Positions 24,363 through 34,322 of a stretch of DNA of 64,000 nt are shown here, one piece after another. Position 1 is the stretch's first letter. Each line of letters begins with the position of its first letter. Source of the DNA: Oligoflexia bacterium (GTDB lineage Bacteria > Bdellovibrionota_C > UBA2361 > JAFLCA01); assembly GCA_019694465.1 (NCBI GenBank), contig JAIBBV010000013.1:1-64000 (forward strand). The letters are read 5' to 3'. The notes below the pieces were generated by a model. The model saw only the letters and a list, made by a program, of their open reading frames with translations, ran no database searches and was not told where the DNA came from. The translations under genes were made by a program, and so were the position numbers.

Positions 24363-26819
24363 CTATAGGTCCGGCGACTCCAGATAGCTGGATGTATCAG
24401 CTTCCTCTGGCGCAGTCTTGGATGGCTCCGTGCCCCGTACGAAGTATTCTAGGAAAGAGCCAGGACTGCCCTGCTCTGCCAACAAACCCGTCTCCTTATT
24501 GATCCAAAATGGATCGACACCGTCTGGGACACTAAAGTCCAGCGGCTGCAAAGGTTCAGGTGCTACATACGCTACACCTAGGCGCTCAGCCTCGGCCTTG
24601 GCCTCTGAGTTGAGACGCTCATAATTGTTGGCGTCTTCGTAACTTAGAAAGTCACGCATTATATACAAGAAAGCTGGCGCCGCGACCTTACCTCCAGTTT
24701 CCTTATCGCCGATCGTCTTCTTAACGTCGAACCCAATCCAGATACCGCACACCCAATTTGGCGTATAGCCTATGAACCAGGTGTCCATTTGATCGTTGGA
24801 TGTGCCCGTCTTGCCAGCGACAGGGCGGCCAAGCTCCTTAACTTTGTAACCAGTGCCATGCTCGACAACCCCCTTCATCATGTTCGCCATAATGAAAGCA
24901 CTATTCTCATTCACGACTCTGCGCGCATGCGATAGTTTGTCAGCCTCGGCGTTATATATTTCACGTCCAAAACGATCAGTAATGCGCGTAATAATAACAG
25001 AATCGACCAGAATTCCCTTTGCCGGAAATACGCCGTAAGCCCGGCTTAGCTCAAGTAATGTTACTTCGCTACTTCCAAGTGATAGTGACAAATTTCGCCC
25101 CAGCTTGCTCGTGATACCCAACTTACGCGCGTATTGAATTACCGCATCAATGCCAATGCGCGACACGATATCTGCTGACACAAGATTACGCGACTTTTCG
25201 AGAGCCGTGCGCAATGTAATCGGACCTAGAAATTTCTCGTCAAAGTTATTAGGGGTCCAAAATTCATCTCCGACACGGAATGTGCGCGGGGCATCGTATA
25301 CGATAGTTGCTGGCGTATACTGAAAGCCATCAACGGCAGCTAAATACAAGATTGGCTTAAAGGTTGAGCCAGGTTGGCGCAGCCCTTGCGTAGCTCGATT
25401 AAACACACTGCGTTGATAACTATAACCACCAATCATCGAGACAACGTGTCCCGACAAAGGATCGAGAATTAGTGCCGATCCCTCTAAGTCTGGTGTTTGA
25501 TCTACTGAGAAAAGTTGATCAGTAAATGTTGGCTGAATTGGCTTTCCTGCCTTATCCAGCTGCGCCGGTTTGCGAACAACTTCGATTACGTCACCTGATT
25601 TAAGAGTTTGCTCCAGCGCAACCCAACTCACGTTATCGCTGGCGTCCAAACGTTTCTTGGTCCAAGTTTCATCTTTCAGAATGACCAGGCCGTTTGTTTT
25701 CCCTACCTGCACCTTAAGCAGGCCTTTAGCAGTTTGGACCTCCAGCACGAGCGCTGGGTATGGAGTGTCCACCTCAAGCGACTCCGGAACTTGCAGGCCA
25801 TATTTTTCCTGGTAAGCCTTTATATCAGCCCCGGCAATTCTACCAATCGGCCCACGCCAGCCACGACGCTTATCGGCCTCGCGCAATGCCACGCGCAAAC
25901 CGCGCGCAGTGAACTCGTCAGCCTTTGTGTCGAGGGCTGTTTCAATACGTAGCCCATCAGTATCTATGTTGAGGTTACGCCAGGCCTCATTCTCTGTGAG
26001 CAAACGCCGCACCTCACCAACGTAGTACGGGGAATGAAAAATATTTGCTGCACTCGCTTGAAACACATCGACCTTATCGTCAAAGGCCTTGTCAGCGGCA
26101 TCCTGCGTGATAAACCCAGCTTTAACCATCTGGTCTAGCACATAGCGTTGCCGACGCTTGGCACGCTGCATATGGCCGAGCGGGGAATAGCGCGAAGGGG
26201 CTTTGGGTAGCGACGCTAACATTGCCCCCTCTGCCAGAGAAAGGTCAGCTAGTTCTTTATGAAAATACAAGCGCGCGGCAGCCTTGATACCGTAGGCTGA
26301 GTTACCAAAGAAAATCTGATTTAAGTAAATCTCTAGTATTTCATCTTTGGTGAGACGCTTTTCAATTTGATAGGAAAGAATAGCCTCCTTAACCTTACGC
26401 TGAATTTTCTTTTCCGGGCTAAGCAAAAGGTTTTTCACTACTTGCTGCGTGATAGTCGAACCACCTTGGGCTGACTCACCACTTTGAATATTTTTAACTA
26501 TCGCTCTCAAAATACTCTGTGGATCGATACCAGGGTGAGAGTAGAAGCTGGCATCTTCTGCTGCTAAAAAGCAGTTCCGGACCATTACAGGAATTTCTGC
26601 GATGCGGGCTGGGTAGCGACGCTGCTCATAAAACTCTGCCATAAGCGTGCCGTCTGCAGCGAACACCTGAGAAACTGCCGGAGGGCGGTAATCTTCGACA
26701 TTCTTTAGTTTAGGGAGATCGCGTGTAATATAGTAGTAACCCCAGACCAAACCGGCGCCGCCTACGATAAGCAGCATCAGCGAACAAAAAAAGCAGAACC
26801 ACAGGAACTTTTTGAACAT
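24363..26819 (-). CDS. mrcA: Penicillin-binding protein 1A (class A PBP)
   Basis: This bifunctional enzyme polymerises and cross-links peptidoglycan outside the inner membrane. The 818-residue protein has an N-terminal membrane anchor (about 4-28) and a GT51 transglycosylase domain with catalytic Glu88 in EDASFYSHPG and GGSTITQQVVKNLLL. An OB-like insert follows. The transpeptidase domain has the SxxK serine in GSTFKP, SRN in KSRNLVSADI and KTG in AGKTGTSNDQMDTW. Length and motif order match PBP1A. It is transcribed alone. Confidence 0.95.
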   Translation of the reverse strand: MFKKFLWFCFFCSLMLLIVGGAGLVWGYYYITRDLPKLKNVEDYRPPAVSQVFAADGTLMAEFYEQRRYPARIAEIPVMVRNCFLAAEDASFYSHPGIDPQSILRAIVKNIQSGESAQGGSTITQQVVKNLLLSPEKKIQRKVKEAILSYQIEKRLTKDEILEIYLNQIFFGNSAYGIKAAARLYFHKELADLSLAEGAMLASLPKAPSRYSPLGHMQRAKRRQRYVLDQMVKAGFITQDAADKAFDDKVDVFQASAANIFHSPYYVGEVRRLLTENEAWRNLNIDTDGLRIETALDTKADEFTARGLRVALREADKRRGWRGPIGRIAGADIKAYQEKYGLQVPESLEVDTPYPALVLEVQTAKGLLKVQVGKTNGLVILKDETWTKKRLDASDNVSWVALEQTLKSGDVIEVVRKPAQLDKAGKPIQPTFTDQLFSVDQTPDLEGSALILDPLSGHVVSMIGGYSYQRSVFNRATQGLRQPGSTFKPILYLAAVDGFQYTPATIVYDAPRTFRVGDEFWTPNNFDEKFLGPITLRTALEKSRNLVSADIVSRIGIDAVIQYARKLGITSKLGRNLSLSLGSSEVTLLELSRAYGVFPAKGILVDSVIITRITDRFGREIYNAEADKLSHARRVVNENSAFIMANMMKGVVEHGTGYKVKELGRPVAGKTGTSNDQMDTWFIGYTPNWVCGIWIGFDVKKTIGDKETGGKVAAPAFLYIMRDFLSYEDANNYERLNSEAKAEAERLGVAYVAPEPLQPLDFSVPDGVDPFWINKETGLLAEQGSPGSFLEYFVRGTEPSKTAPEEADTSSYLESPDL

Positions 26820-26888
26820 GCGAATTGAAGATTTTCCGGAGACTATACTTGCTGCCCAACGTGTTGTCGTAAAACTTCACCTTTTAGG

Positions 26889-26920
26889 CATTGGCCATTC
26901 CTCCGGAGGAATGGCCAATG
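26889..26920. repeat. Perfect 32-bp palindrome
   Basis: Two 16-base arms, cattggccattcctcc and its exact complement, meet without a loop. The element lies in the 277-base gap between the end of the O-antigen ligase-like gene and the start of the PBP1A gene, both on the minus strand. It could be a dimeric regulator's binding site upstream of PBP1A or the stem of a transcription end, but no T-run follows on either side. Confidence 0.7.
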
Positions 26921-27096
26921 GGTGGCACTACCAACCTAGCGACACAAGCTGCTAGGTCTACCCCTAACGCTGCCTGCATGCCCGAGACTAGCGTATTGCC
27001 AAAAGCTTTTAACCACACTTCCTGCAACAGCTCTACGACCTATCGAGTATAAATGGCCAGCCCTAACGGCGCAATCACACCTCAAAGCGGGCCAAA

Positions 27097-29082
27097 TCAC
27101 GAACCCAGAACTTGAACCCCTAAGAGCCTAGGGTCAGAGCCGCCGAATATATGTCGAGGCGCCCACAGCGGACTAACCTCTAGCTTATAATGCACTTTTG
27201 ATACGACGCCGCACTCAAGCTCAACAATGCGCTGCCCCCTATCAGCGAAAGTTACTTCTTTCTCAATGCCCCCAGCTATAATTTTAACTTTCAGCAGTTG
27301 CGCATCTTGTGTCGGATACAAAGAACGTAGTCGCAAAGCGGCACGATAGGTTTGGAGCTGCTGTTGTGCATGATCTGGCGTAACTATAGGAAGGCAGGAC
27401 AGCAGGCCTTGGGCGCTGCGTCCAGTCCAGCGAAATAAAGTACCCTGCTCAGATTCCCATGAATAGAAACCACGTTCGGCACGGCTAGAACAAATAAGTA
27501 TTGCCGCACACAGCACGGTTGTCGTCAGAGCCGCCCCCATTCGAACACGCACCCCAATTTGCCTAGCTCGTAGTTGAAGACAACCTGCCATTAGAGCAGC
27601 AGCGAGTAAACTTACTTCATCAAAATCAGTATGCGGGCCAAAGAATAGAAGTAACAGGAGCGTCACTAATGAAACCAAGGCCGCTCGCTCGTATCTGGTT
27701 CCCTCGGTAGAGCGCTCAAGGCTTGAGCAGCACAGCAGGAAACTAAATAACCCCACCAGGCCGGTCTCAGCTAATAGGCCAAGATAGAAATTATTGGAGT
27801 TATCTGCCCATGCACCAATCCCAGCTCCAAGGGCTTGGGAATAAACAGGCACCGACTGTGCAAATTTGTGGAACCCAACACCTAAGTAAAAATGATCAAG
27901 CCACATAGAGAGGCCAATGCGCCAAAATATTAGACGACTGAAGAACGTCTCATTCAAGTTTATAAAACTGATCGAATCGACGATTCGGCGCGAGCCAGGT
28001 GGCACCAAATATAAAGCGCTTTCATAATATGAGCTACCCCAAGCCCGCAGGGCGTCCAGCGCAACAGCCCCTAAAGAGCCGAGGAGAAGGAGCGTAAGTA
28101 GCAATCGTGGTCGCCAAATGATCGCCGCCACTAACACTTCTAGGCCGATTCCGAGCAAGAAGCTACGCGAGCCACTAAGAATCCCAAGCACCAATAGGCA
28201 CAGGATAAGCGGAACAAGGAACCAATGCGGGTACCATTTTTTTCTAGCCCCTTCAGCGTTGTTTGAGCCGACACTACACATCGCGATCAGTAATGGTAAG
28301 GACAGCGCCAAGAATACGCCGGCCGCATTAGGATCGGAGAAACTCAATGCGTAACGCTTCAATCCTGTCCAGTAAGGCACCTGGTTCACAAAGAACTGGG
28401 GAGCCACACCAGAAATCTGAAGCGCGCCAGCAGCGACGCTCACGGCTAGGCCAAGTACTAAGCCACGCAGAAATAACAGCCGGCCCTCTAGATTGTTCCT
28501 AAATAGAGCAAACAAGCCTAACAGCATGTAGAGTCTTAGGGCATGCAAAGTTAGCGTTAGCCAAGCTGGAGGAGACAGACGTAAATAATCAAGAAGATCG
28601 CGCCAGCCTTCTGCGGTAGTGGGGGGAAATTTTATGCTCTCGAGATCGAAACCAAAACAGATCTCTCCTAACACCCATGCAAGCGCCACAGTCAAATACG
28701 GAGCAGCCCAGAATAGCCCGCTTATCGACCACTGCCGTCTAAGATAATAGAGAACAAGCAGCCCAAAACCTAACAAACACCCACTACCAGCCCAAGGTAA
28801 GATGGGGGCTAAGAGGCCCAGTCCACAAAAACATGCACGCACACGCAGACGCGCTGGCAACAACAATACTGTTAGCGCCAGGAGTACAAGAAGAATTGAG
28901 GGGACAGCAGAGCTTGCGCTAATTACCAGCGCTAAAGCTGCAAGCAGCGCAAGTAAAGTCAAAATTTCTGACAAGACCCGAGAACTGCGCCCCATCCCAT
29001 CGCCATGTGGTTCATGCTTTAAGACGAATTTATTTTCTATGTTAGAGGCTGCGGGCGAATACGATGGGGCTATTCCTCTCAT
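27097..29082 (-). CDS. O-antigen ligase/polymerase-like membrane protein
   Basis: The 661-residue protein has about a dozen membrane spans and a Wzy_C/O-antigen ligase-type region (FLLGIGLEVLVAAIIWRPRL, then WADNSNNFYLGLLAETGLVG). This family joins or polymerises surface polysaccharides at the periplasmic face. A soluble C-terminal domain of about 120 residues is extra. Its ATG overlaps the stop of the DUF4340 gene by four bases (ATGA), so it is the last gene of the Gld-like operon, an unexpected partner. The exact substrate is unknown, so no symbol is given. Confidence 0.82.
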   Translation of the reverse strand: MRGIAPSYSPAASNIENKFVLKHEPHGDGMGRSSRVLSEILTLLALLAALALVISASSAVPSILLVLLALTVLLLPARLRVRACFCGLGLLAPILPWAGSGCLLGFGLLVLYYLRRQWSISGLFWAAPYLTVALAWVLGEICFGFDLESIKFPPTTAEGWRDLLDYLRLSPPAWLTLTLHALRLYMLLGLFALFRNNLEGRLLFLRGLVLGLAVSVAAGALQISGVAPQFFVNQVPYWTGLKRYALSFSDPNAAGVFLALSLPLLIAMCSVGSNNAEGARKKWYPHWFLVPLILCLLVLGILSGSRSFLLGIGLEVLVAAIIWRPRLLLTLLLLGSLGAVALDALRAWGSSYYESALYLVPPGSRRIVDSISFINLNETFFSRLIFWRIGLSMWLDHFYLGVGFHKFAQSVPVYSQALGAGIGAWADNSNNFYLGLLAETGLVGLFSFLLCCSSLERSTEGTRYERAALVSLVTLLLLLFFGPHTDFDEVSLLAAALMAGCLQLRARQIGVRVRMGAALTTTVLCAAILICSSRAERGFYSWESEQGTLFRWTGRSAQGLLSCLPIVTPDHAQQQLQTYRAALRLRSLYPTQDAQLLKVKIIAGGIEKEVTFADRGQRIVELECGVVSKVHYKLEVSPLWAPRHIFGGSDPRLLGVQVLGS

Positions 29083-30533
29083 GATTTTGGGCTCGGCGTG
29101 GGGGTGCCTTCGACCTTCTGCAATACATCAAGCCTCGGGAAAATCGCCTTAAATTTGTCTTTGTTGATGATAAAAGGCTCCTTCCTATCATCAGACGCGG
29201 CATAGTAACGCACGCCACTCTTGGCATCCTGACCAGCGCTGTCGCCGATAACCAGTAAACGCTCGGATGTCTGCTTTAAGTCCCCGCCACCACTTTGGAG
29301 ACGCACTACTACCTTTAGGCGCGGATTGCCAAATCCATAATCGCGATTATCATTCGGGAATGTGTCAGCACGTAAGCCTGACAAAGCTCTCAGCAACTCT
29401 TCTACAAAGGCTGTGTCAGCTGGCTTTCCATTTACCAACCAGTCGTTGTCCTTCTTAATCAAGCTGACTGGATCGGCCTTGTACAGCTCAAAGTCGAGCT
29501 GTACAGCCTGATCGGTAGCAAACTTAAACAACTCGCGCTCACGGAAATCATCCACTGGGCGTAGTAACTTACTGATAGGATTGCCGTCTATTTCCAAAAC
29601 CGACTTCTGCCCATTCAACTGCGCATACACTTTCTCAGCGCCGTCCTTTTTTACTAATCCTAGCGCCAACTCCACTGGCTCACGCTTTGCCAACTCACGG
29701 AACTCAAGACGCACGCGCACGCTGGGCTTTTCTAAGCCATAGGTAGCAAGCTTCTCTGGCGAATCAATAAAGTTTGAAACATGAACTCCGCGTAGCTCTC
29801 GCCCAAAGCCTGACAAAGCATTCTCGCTCGCACTGTAGGAACCTGGCTCTACGATGCGCCAAGCAAGCTTCTCCCCTGTTTTTAACTTTATCTGAGAACC
29901 CGTCGCATCTATTAAAGTAATCTGCTGTAAATCAGCATCGATGAACTCGATTGGATTCCTGTTTCTAAAATCTATCTTTTGATGATTAGCTGCAGAGAAC
30001 AAGCCTGGTCCCAGTAAGTAAATGTCCGGCTCTCCAGCGATTCGCACGTAGCGCTTAGATACATAGTCATTATTCTTACCGAACTGAACCTGGGTGGTCC
30101 TATCTCCGACCTTCACCGCCACAGTTAACTCAGGTTTCACAAGACCATACACAGAAAGATCGGAATTAAGATCATCCTTTGGTAGGGGTTCTTCCAACTT
30201 TAGGCCCAGAATCGCGGTCAACAAACCATTTAAAGCGGACCGATCTAGCTGCGACCCTGGAACTTCCGCCAACTCCCAGCTCCGCCAATTATCAAGCGCA
30301 ATGTCCTTGTCGGCATTTTCACCGCCGCTTGCAGCGACAGGCTTAGTGTTATTTAGGGTAAAGGAGCTAGTCTCAGCAGAAATCTCAATGGAAGAAATGG
30401 CCTCACGAGTGAGGCCTGAAAAAACTTGCCCCTTCTTGGCGCGCTCCGCCTCACGTGGAATATCGTATTGCAGCACGTAATACAGAGCACCCAAGAATAA
30501 TATTGCCACCAGCAGCGTTTTTCTGAGCGACAT
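29079..30533 (-). CDS. DUF4340 domain protein
   Basis: The 484-residue protein has an N-terminal membrane anchor (about 6-22) and then a long beta-rich region with DUF4340 features: LTREAISSIEISAETSSFTL, YGLVKPELTVAVKVGDRTTQ, and repeat-like segments FGKNNDYVSKRYVRIAGEP and YGLEKPSVRVRLEF. DUF4340 genes regularly follow GldG-like ABC genes, but their function is not established. It starts 12 bases after the GldG-like gene and overlaps the O-antigen ligase-like gene. The body is probably periplasmic. Confidence 0.85.
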   Translation of the reverse strand: MSLRKTLLVAILFLGALYYVLQYDIPREAERAKKGQVFSGLTREAISSIEISAETSSFTLNNTKPVAASGGENADKDIALDNWRSWELAEVPGSQLDRSALNGLLTAILGLKLEEPLPKDDLNSDLSVYGLVKPELTVAVKVGDRTTQVQFGKNNDYVSKRYVRIAGEPDIYLLGPGLFSAANHQKIDFRNRNPIEFIDADLQQITLIDATGSQIKLKTGEKLAWRIVEPGSYSASENALSGFGRELRGVHVSNFIDSPEKLATYGLEKPSVRVRLEFRELAKREPVELALGLVKKDGAEKVYAQLNGQKSVLEIDGNPISKLLRPVDDFRERELFKFATDQAVQLDFELYKADPVSLIKKDNDWLVNGKPADTAFVEELLRALSGLRADTFPNDNRDYGFGNPRLKVVVRLQSGGGDLKQTSERLLVIGDSAGQDAKSGVRYYAASDDRKEPFIINKDKFKAIFPRLDVLQKVEGTPTPSPKS

Positions 30534-30545
30534 GGCGAACTCTCC

Positions 30546-32171
30546 CTAAGCGTCAGCTGTTCTGCGTTTCCACCAAATAAAGAGCCCAAGCACCAGCAGC
30601 AATTCTGGCAAGACAAAGCTTGAAGCCAGAATCATCATGAAGGTATCGCGTGGAATCGGGGCAACCGATGCACGCATCGACTTGGCTCTAATAGTGAGCC
30701 CTCCTTCTTCCCCAACTAACCAGTTAACGGCGTTGAGAGCGAAATCGCGATTATTGTAGACGCGCAGATTTTGGTTCTGGATAAAGTCTGAGTCACCGAA
30801 GACGACCACGCGGGCAACTTTATCGAAGTCAGAACTGGATCTTGACTCGTCCTTTTCTGCCTCACCTTCAGGCTTAGCGCTAAGGCGTTTTTCATAGGCC
30901 ACAGCTACAGACACAGGCCCTGCCACGTCATCCTTATCTAGAGTAGCAGTTGGCTCGGTGGAATCGAAAACTAGGCTAAGATTTTTCTCACCCCAGGCCG
31001 TTGGTCCAGTTTTTGCCAAATCTGAATAATTTGTGTTGGCGTCAGTCTGACCGGTCGCCTTGACCGAAGAGGCGATATTAAAGATGACAACTGTCTCTGG
31101 TGTGAATGACCTGGTGATAGGATGGGTATCAAAGGATGTGATTACCGGTTGAGCGCCCAGGGCCGGAGCGTCAAAAAGCCGTTGGACTTGGTCTATAATC
31201 ACATCATCGCCCACCTGTATCCCGAATTGAGCAGCAAGATCTTTAATATCGCTGGTGGTGCGCGGATCATTAAACATCAAAAGGCGACCGCCCTTTTCAA
31301 CATAAGCCTTGAGCATGTCGCGCTCCTGCGGCAGCAAGGCCTTTTTGGGTGCGGCTAAAATGACTGCAGCTGCATCATCCGGCACGGCAGAATTCTTGGA
31401 GAGCAAAATGCTCTCCACCTTCAAATGCTCATCTGCAATGCCTTCTGCAAATAACTTTAGACCTTGCACTCCATCACGAGTAATCGAGGGCTCGTCATGG
31501 CCGGACACATAGTAAACTTTCTTGGCCTCACCACGCGTAAGCTTCAAAATGCCGTTGGTGATGGCTTCTTCAGAAAACTCATTTAACCGACTTACTCCCT
31601 TAGCCTCTCCGTCGCCGTACTCTATGTACACTAGATTACCGGGCTTGATGCCATAAGTATCGATTAGTTGTGGCTTAGTGCGTGGGGAAATTACTTCGGC
31701 CTTAACCAACTTGGGGTTATGATATTCGTATAACTCAAAAAGCTCCTTCATCTGCGAATCGTCGGCTGCCTGTGTATCTCCAACTCCGACAATCTTTAGT
31801 GGACGCTTTAAGCCTTGAACTACCGAGACCGACTGAGGAGAAAGGCTGTAAACCCCCGACTCAGTTAAATCCCAGCGCTTATCATGGCGATTAACCCACC
31901 AATTTAGGACCGATAGTAGTCCGACAAATACCACACTGTACAAAATAGCATTGGTTCCATAGCGAACTGTCCTGCCTCGCACAACAGCTCCAGCCTGTCC
32001 AGCAGTGCGCACACCAACCAGGAAAAACCAGGTAATAAGCAAGATCGTTCCTGCCAACAGGTGAGCAAGCATCAGTGGTTGGGTAAACGATTCAAGAACA
32101 AGACCACCGCCAATCCCGAAAAGGAACAAAACTAAACCTAGAATTCCAGTGAAACGATACCAGCGTGTCAT
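30546..32171 (-). CDS. GldG-like ABC transporter auxiliary protein
   Basis: The 541-residue protein has three N-terminal membrane spans (to about residue 98), then WDLTESGVYSLSPQSVSVV, the usual junction into the periplasmic ABC_transp_aux domain (KKVYYVSGHDEPSI, then KGGRLLMFNDPRTT and VVFGDSDFIQNQNLRVYNNR). A last membrane span follows (about 517-535). In Flavobacterium GldA-F-G is needed for gliding; in other phyla such sets have unclear roles. It is 18 bases from the permease gene. Its domains closely parallel the second half of the fused protein at 56545-58830. Confidence 0.88.
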   Translation of the reverse strand: MTRWYRFTGILGLVLFLFGIGGGLVLESFTQPLMLAHLLAGTILLITWFFLVGVRTAGQAGAVVRGRTVRYGTNAILYSVVFVGLLSVLNWWVNRHDKRWDLTESGVYSLSPQSVSVVQGLKRPLKIVGVGDTQAADDSQMKELFELYEYHNPKLVKAEVISPRTKPQLIDTYGIKPGNLVYIEYGDGEAKGVSRLNEFSEEAITNGILKLTRGEAKKVYYVSGHDEPSITRDGVQGLKLFAEGIADEHLKVESILLSKNSAVPDDAAAVILAAPKKALLPQERDMLKAYVEKGGRLLMFNDPRTTSDIKDLAAQFGIQVGDDVIIDQVQRLFDAPALGAQPVITSFDTHPITRSFTPETVVIFNIASSVKATGQTDANTNYSDLAKTGPTAWGEKNLSLVFDSTEPTATLDKDDVAGPVSVAVAYEKRLSAKPEGEAEKDESRSSSDFDKVARVVVFGDSDFIQNQNLRVYNNRDFALNAVNWLVGEEGGLTIRAKSMRASVAPIPRDTFMMILASSFVLPELLLVLGLFIWWKRRTADA

Positions 32172-32189
32172 AGCAAATCCTCCTACCTC

Positions 32190-32960
32190 TTAGCGCCAAC
32201 GCTGCGCTTCAAGCGCTCGCTGCGAGAAAAAGAGGCCAACTGAGATTAGACTTAGAAAATAAACCACGTTCTTAACCCCAATTACGCCTTTAATTAGATC
32301 GTGTGCCTGAACGACAGGCGACAGGTACATTAAAATGTCAGCCGCTGCACCACTTAGAGATTCAACTGGGGAATGGATCACGTACAACAATAGCAAAGTC
32401 ACCATGCTACTAATTGCAGCCACAATTTGATTTTCAGTGAGCGAGGAAACCGCCATCCCGATGCTGGCGAATGAAAGACCAAACAGCAACAAGCCTAGTA
32501 GCCCACTTAGTATCGGGCGCAGCTCGGGATTGCCAAAAAGGCACAACACCAGGGGGAAAAGACCTACCGCTGCCGTCATAATAAACAACACGAAAGCTAC
32601 CCCTAAAAACTTTCCGAGCACAATTTCACCCACACTTAATGGTGAAGTAGCCAAAAGTTCGAAGGTGCCGCGTCTACGTTCCTCAGCGATTAAGCGCATG
32701 GTTAGCATTGGAATTAGAAACACCAACACCACCAACAAAGTGTGGTAATAACCTTCAACCACCCACTGATTTAGGTTAGGCGTCGGCATGCCACCATTAG
32801 GCATCATAGAGAAGCGCGCTACCACGATGTTGAAACGCCCCAACAACATGAAGAAAAAATAGCCCGCCAAAAGCACATAGCCGGTTATTACAAAGTAAGC
32901 CACTGGCGAAACAAAAAACGACAAAGTCTCACGCCGAAAAATTGCCCAAACATTTTTCAT
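32190..32960 (-). CDS. GldF-like ABC-2 family permease
   Basis: The permease has six membrane spans in about 256 residues. Family motifs include an N-terminal amphipathic helix (WAIFRRETLSFFVSPVAYF), the cytoplasmic EERRRGTFELLATSPLS loop that contacts the ATPase, and GKFLGVAFVLF. I chose the ATG at 32960, two bases after the ATPase stop and with ggag at the right distance; a longer frame to 33023 would overlap the ATPase gene. It should form a transporter with the ATPase encoded just upstream. Confidence 0.9.
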   Translation of the reverse strand: MKNVWAIFRRETLSFFVSPVAYFVITGYVLLAGYFFFMLLGRFNIVVARFSMMPNGGMPTPNLNQWVVEGYYHTLLVVLVFLIPMLTMRLIAEERRRGTFELLATSPLSVGEIVLGKFLGVAFVLFIMTAAVGLFPLVLCLFGNPELRPILSGLLGLLLFGLSFASIGMAVSSLTENQIVAAISSMVTLLLLYVIHSPVESLSGAAADILMYLSPVVQAHDLIKGVIGVKNVVYFLSLISVGLFFSQRALEAQRWR

Positions 32961-32962
32961 AA

Positions 32963-33712
32963 TTACACTCCAGATGCGAGTGACTGAGATTCGCCACCTT
33001 GTAAGCCTTCGGAGCTCACGCATTCGAGGAATACTTGCTCCAAGCTCCTGCCCTTGGTTAGCTCGCCTATCTGACTCTCAACAACTACTCGACCGCGATT
33101 GATAATAACTACCTTTGTGCAAACGGTCTGCACCTCAGGCAAAATATGCGTACTGAGGATCACCGTATGGTGCTGGGCCAGATTGGCAATCATTTTTCGA
33201 ATATCAATTATTTGGCGTGGGTCTAGTCCAGACGTGGGCTCATCGAGAATAATAACCTCAGGGTCATGTATTATAGCCTGAGCGATTCCCACACGTTGAC
33301 GGTACCCACGCGACAAATGCTGGCAAAGCTTGTTGCGTACGTCGAACAAAAAGCAGCGGTCGAGCACCTCATCTACTTTGCGAGTCACATCCGCGCGCGA
33401 GATGCCTCGGATTTGTGCCACAAAGCGAAGGTACTCTAAAACTGTCATCTCACCATAGAGCGGCGGTGTTTCAGGCAAATATCCGATGCGACGTCGCACC
33501 TCGTCAGCTTGGGTCTGAATGTCGTAACCAGCCACCGTGGCAGTTCCCGAACTAGGCGGCAAGTAAGTTGCCAACATTCTTATAGTAGTAGTCTTGCCTG
33601 CTCCATTGGGCCCCAAGAAACCTACAATTTCGCCCTTTGAAGCCGAAAAACTAACATCCGAAACAGCGACATAGTCGCCGTACTTTTTTGCGAGTTTTTT
33701 CACTTCAATCAT
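32963..33712 (-). CDS. GldA-like ABC transporter ATPase
   Basis: All ABC ATPase motifs are present: Walker A GPNGAGKTTTIR, signature LSRGYRQRVGIAQ, Walker B VIILDEPTSGLDPRQ and the switch histidine in LSTHILPEVQ. The protein is 249 residues from ATG 33712, the start with the family N-terminus MIEVKKLAKKYG; an upstream start at 33760 adds 16 unlikely residues. It is the first gene of the five-gene operon and the only Gld-like ATPase in this window, so it might also serve the fused permease at 56545. Confidence 0.92.
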   Translation of the reverse strand: MIEVKKLAKKYGDYVAVSDVSFSASKGEIVGFLGPNGAGKTTTIRMLATYLPPSSGTATVAGYDIQTQADEVRRRIGYLPETPPLYGEMTVLEYLRFVAQIRGISRADVTRKVDEVLDRCFLFDVRNKLCQHLSRGYRQRVGIAQAIIHDPEVIILDEPTSGLDPRQIIDIRKMIANLAQHHTVILSTHILPEVQTVCTKVVIINRGRVVVESQIGELTKGRSLEQVFLECVSSEGLQGGESQSLASGV

Positions 33713-34322
33713 GCGGCTATTCCTATAAGCTCTGAAAATTGAGCTAAAATTAGCGACCATCCGAATATACCGGCAGTCACGGCTGGCCTAGTATTGCGAG
33801 CCCCCTCTAACCGGTGGGCAGCAATTTTAGAGTACACTTAAGCACCAAGCTCCGGATGCACTCTAGCATTTTTTAAGTACAACAAAGGAAATTTGGGCAC
33901 AAGGCCGCAGGGGTTTTGGGCACATATGGATCTGAAAGGAGCACCCGCTGAGATCTTGGGTTGAACAAGCTTCAAGGATATAAGGGCCATTATAGAGGAA
34001 GGCGCCCAATAAATGACAAGAACTAGGGACGCTGCGTAGGGTTTAGCTGAAGTTTTTCAAGCTTTAAACTTAAACCTTGCCCATTAGTCAAACCAGGGGA
34101 CCGGTTCTTGTATCGCCTCGCACAGCAAACTTGGCTCTCAATACAAACGGGGGCTATATGTAGTATAGGGAGACCAGAGCGCATCCAGAACTTGGTCCCT
34201 ACTTGCGCTCTTAGATTGCCGCGCCCTGTCAGATGGGGCTCGCAATACGGGGCCAGCTGCATTTTCCTGCTATTTTTGGACAGCCTTCTCTAGTGCCAAT
34301 CAATTAGTGCGCTTGTCGGCTA
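33713..34322. other. 610-base gap left of the orphan cpaB gene
   Basis: This stretch separates the ATPase gene from the 3' end of cpaB, both on the minus strand, and should contain the Gld operon promoter. A 79-codon minus-strand frame (34023-34262) has no family features or ribosome binding site and I regard it as chance. I found no tRNA, riboswitch fold or long repeat. Confidence 0.35.

Noticed and set aside
32961..33023. Longer N-terminus for the GldF-like permease
   Set aside because: It would overlap the ATPase gene, whereas ATG 32960 has a ribosome binding site and a two-base gap.
34023..34262. 79-codon minus-strand frame left of cpaB
   Set aside because: No ribosome binding site, unusual composition and no family features.
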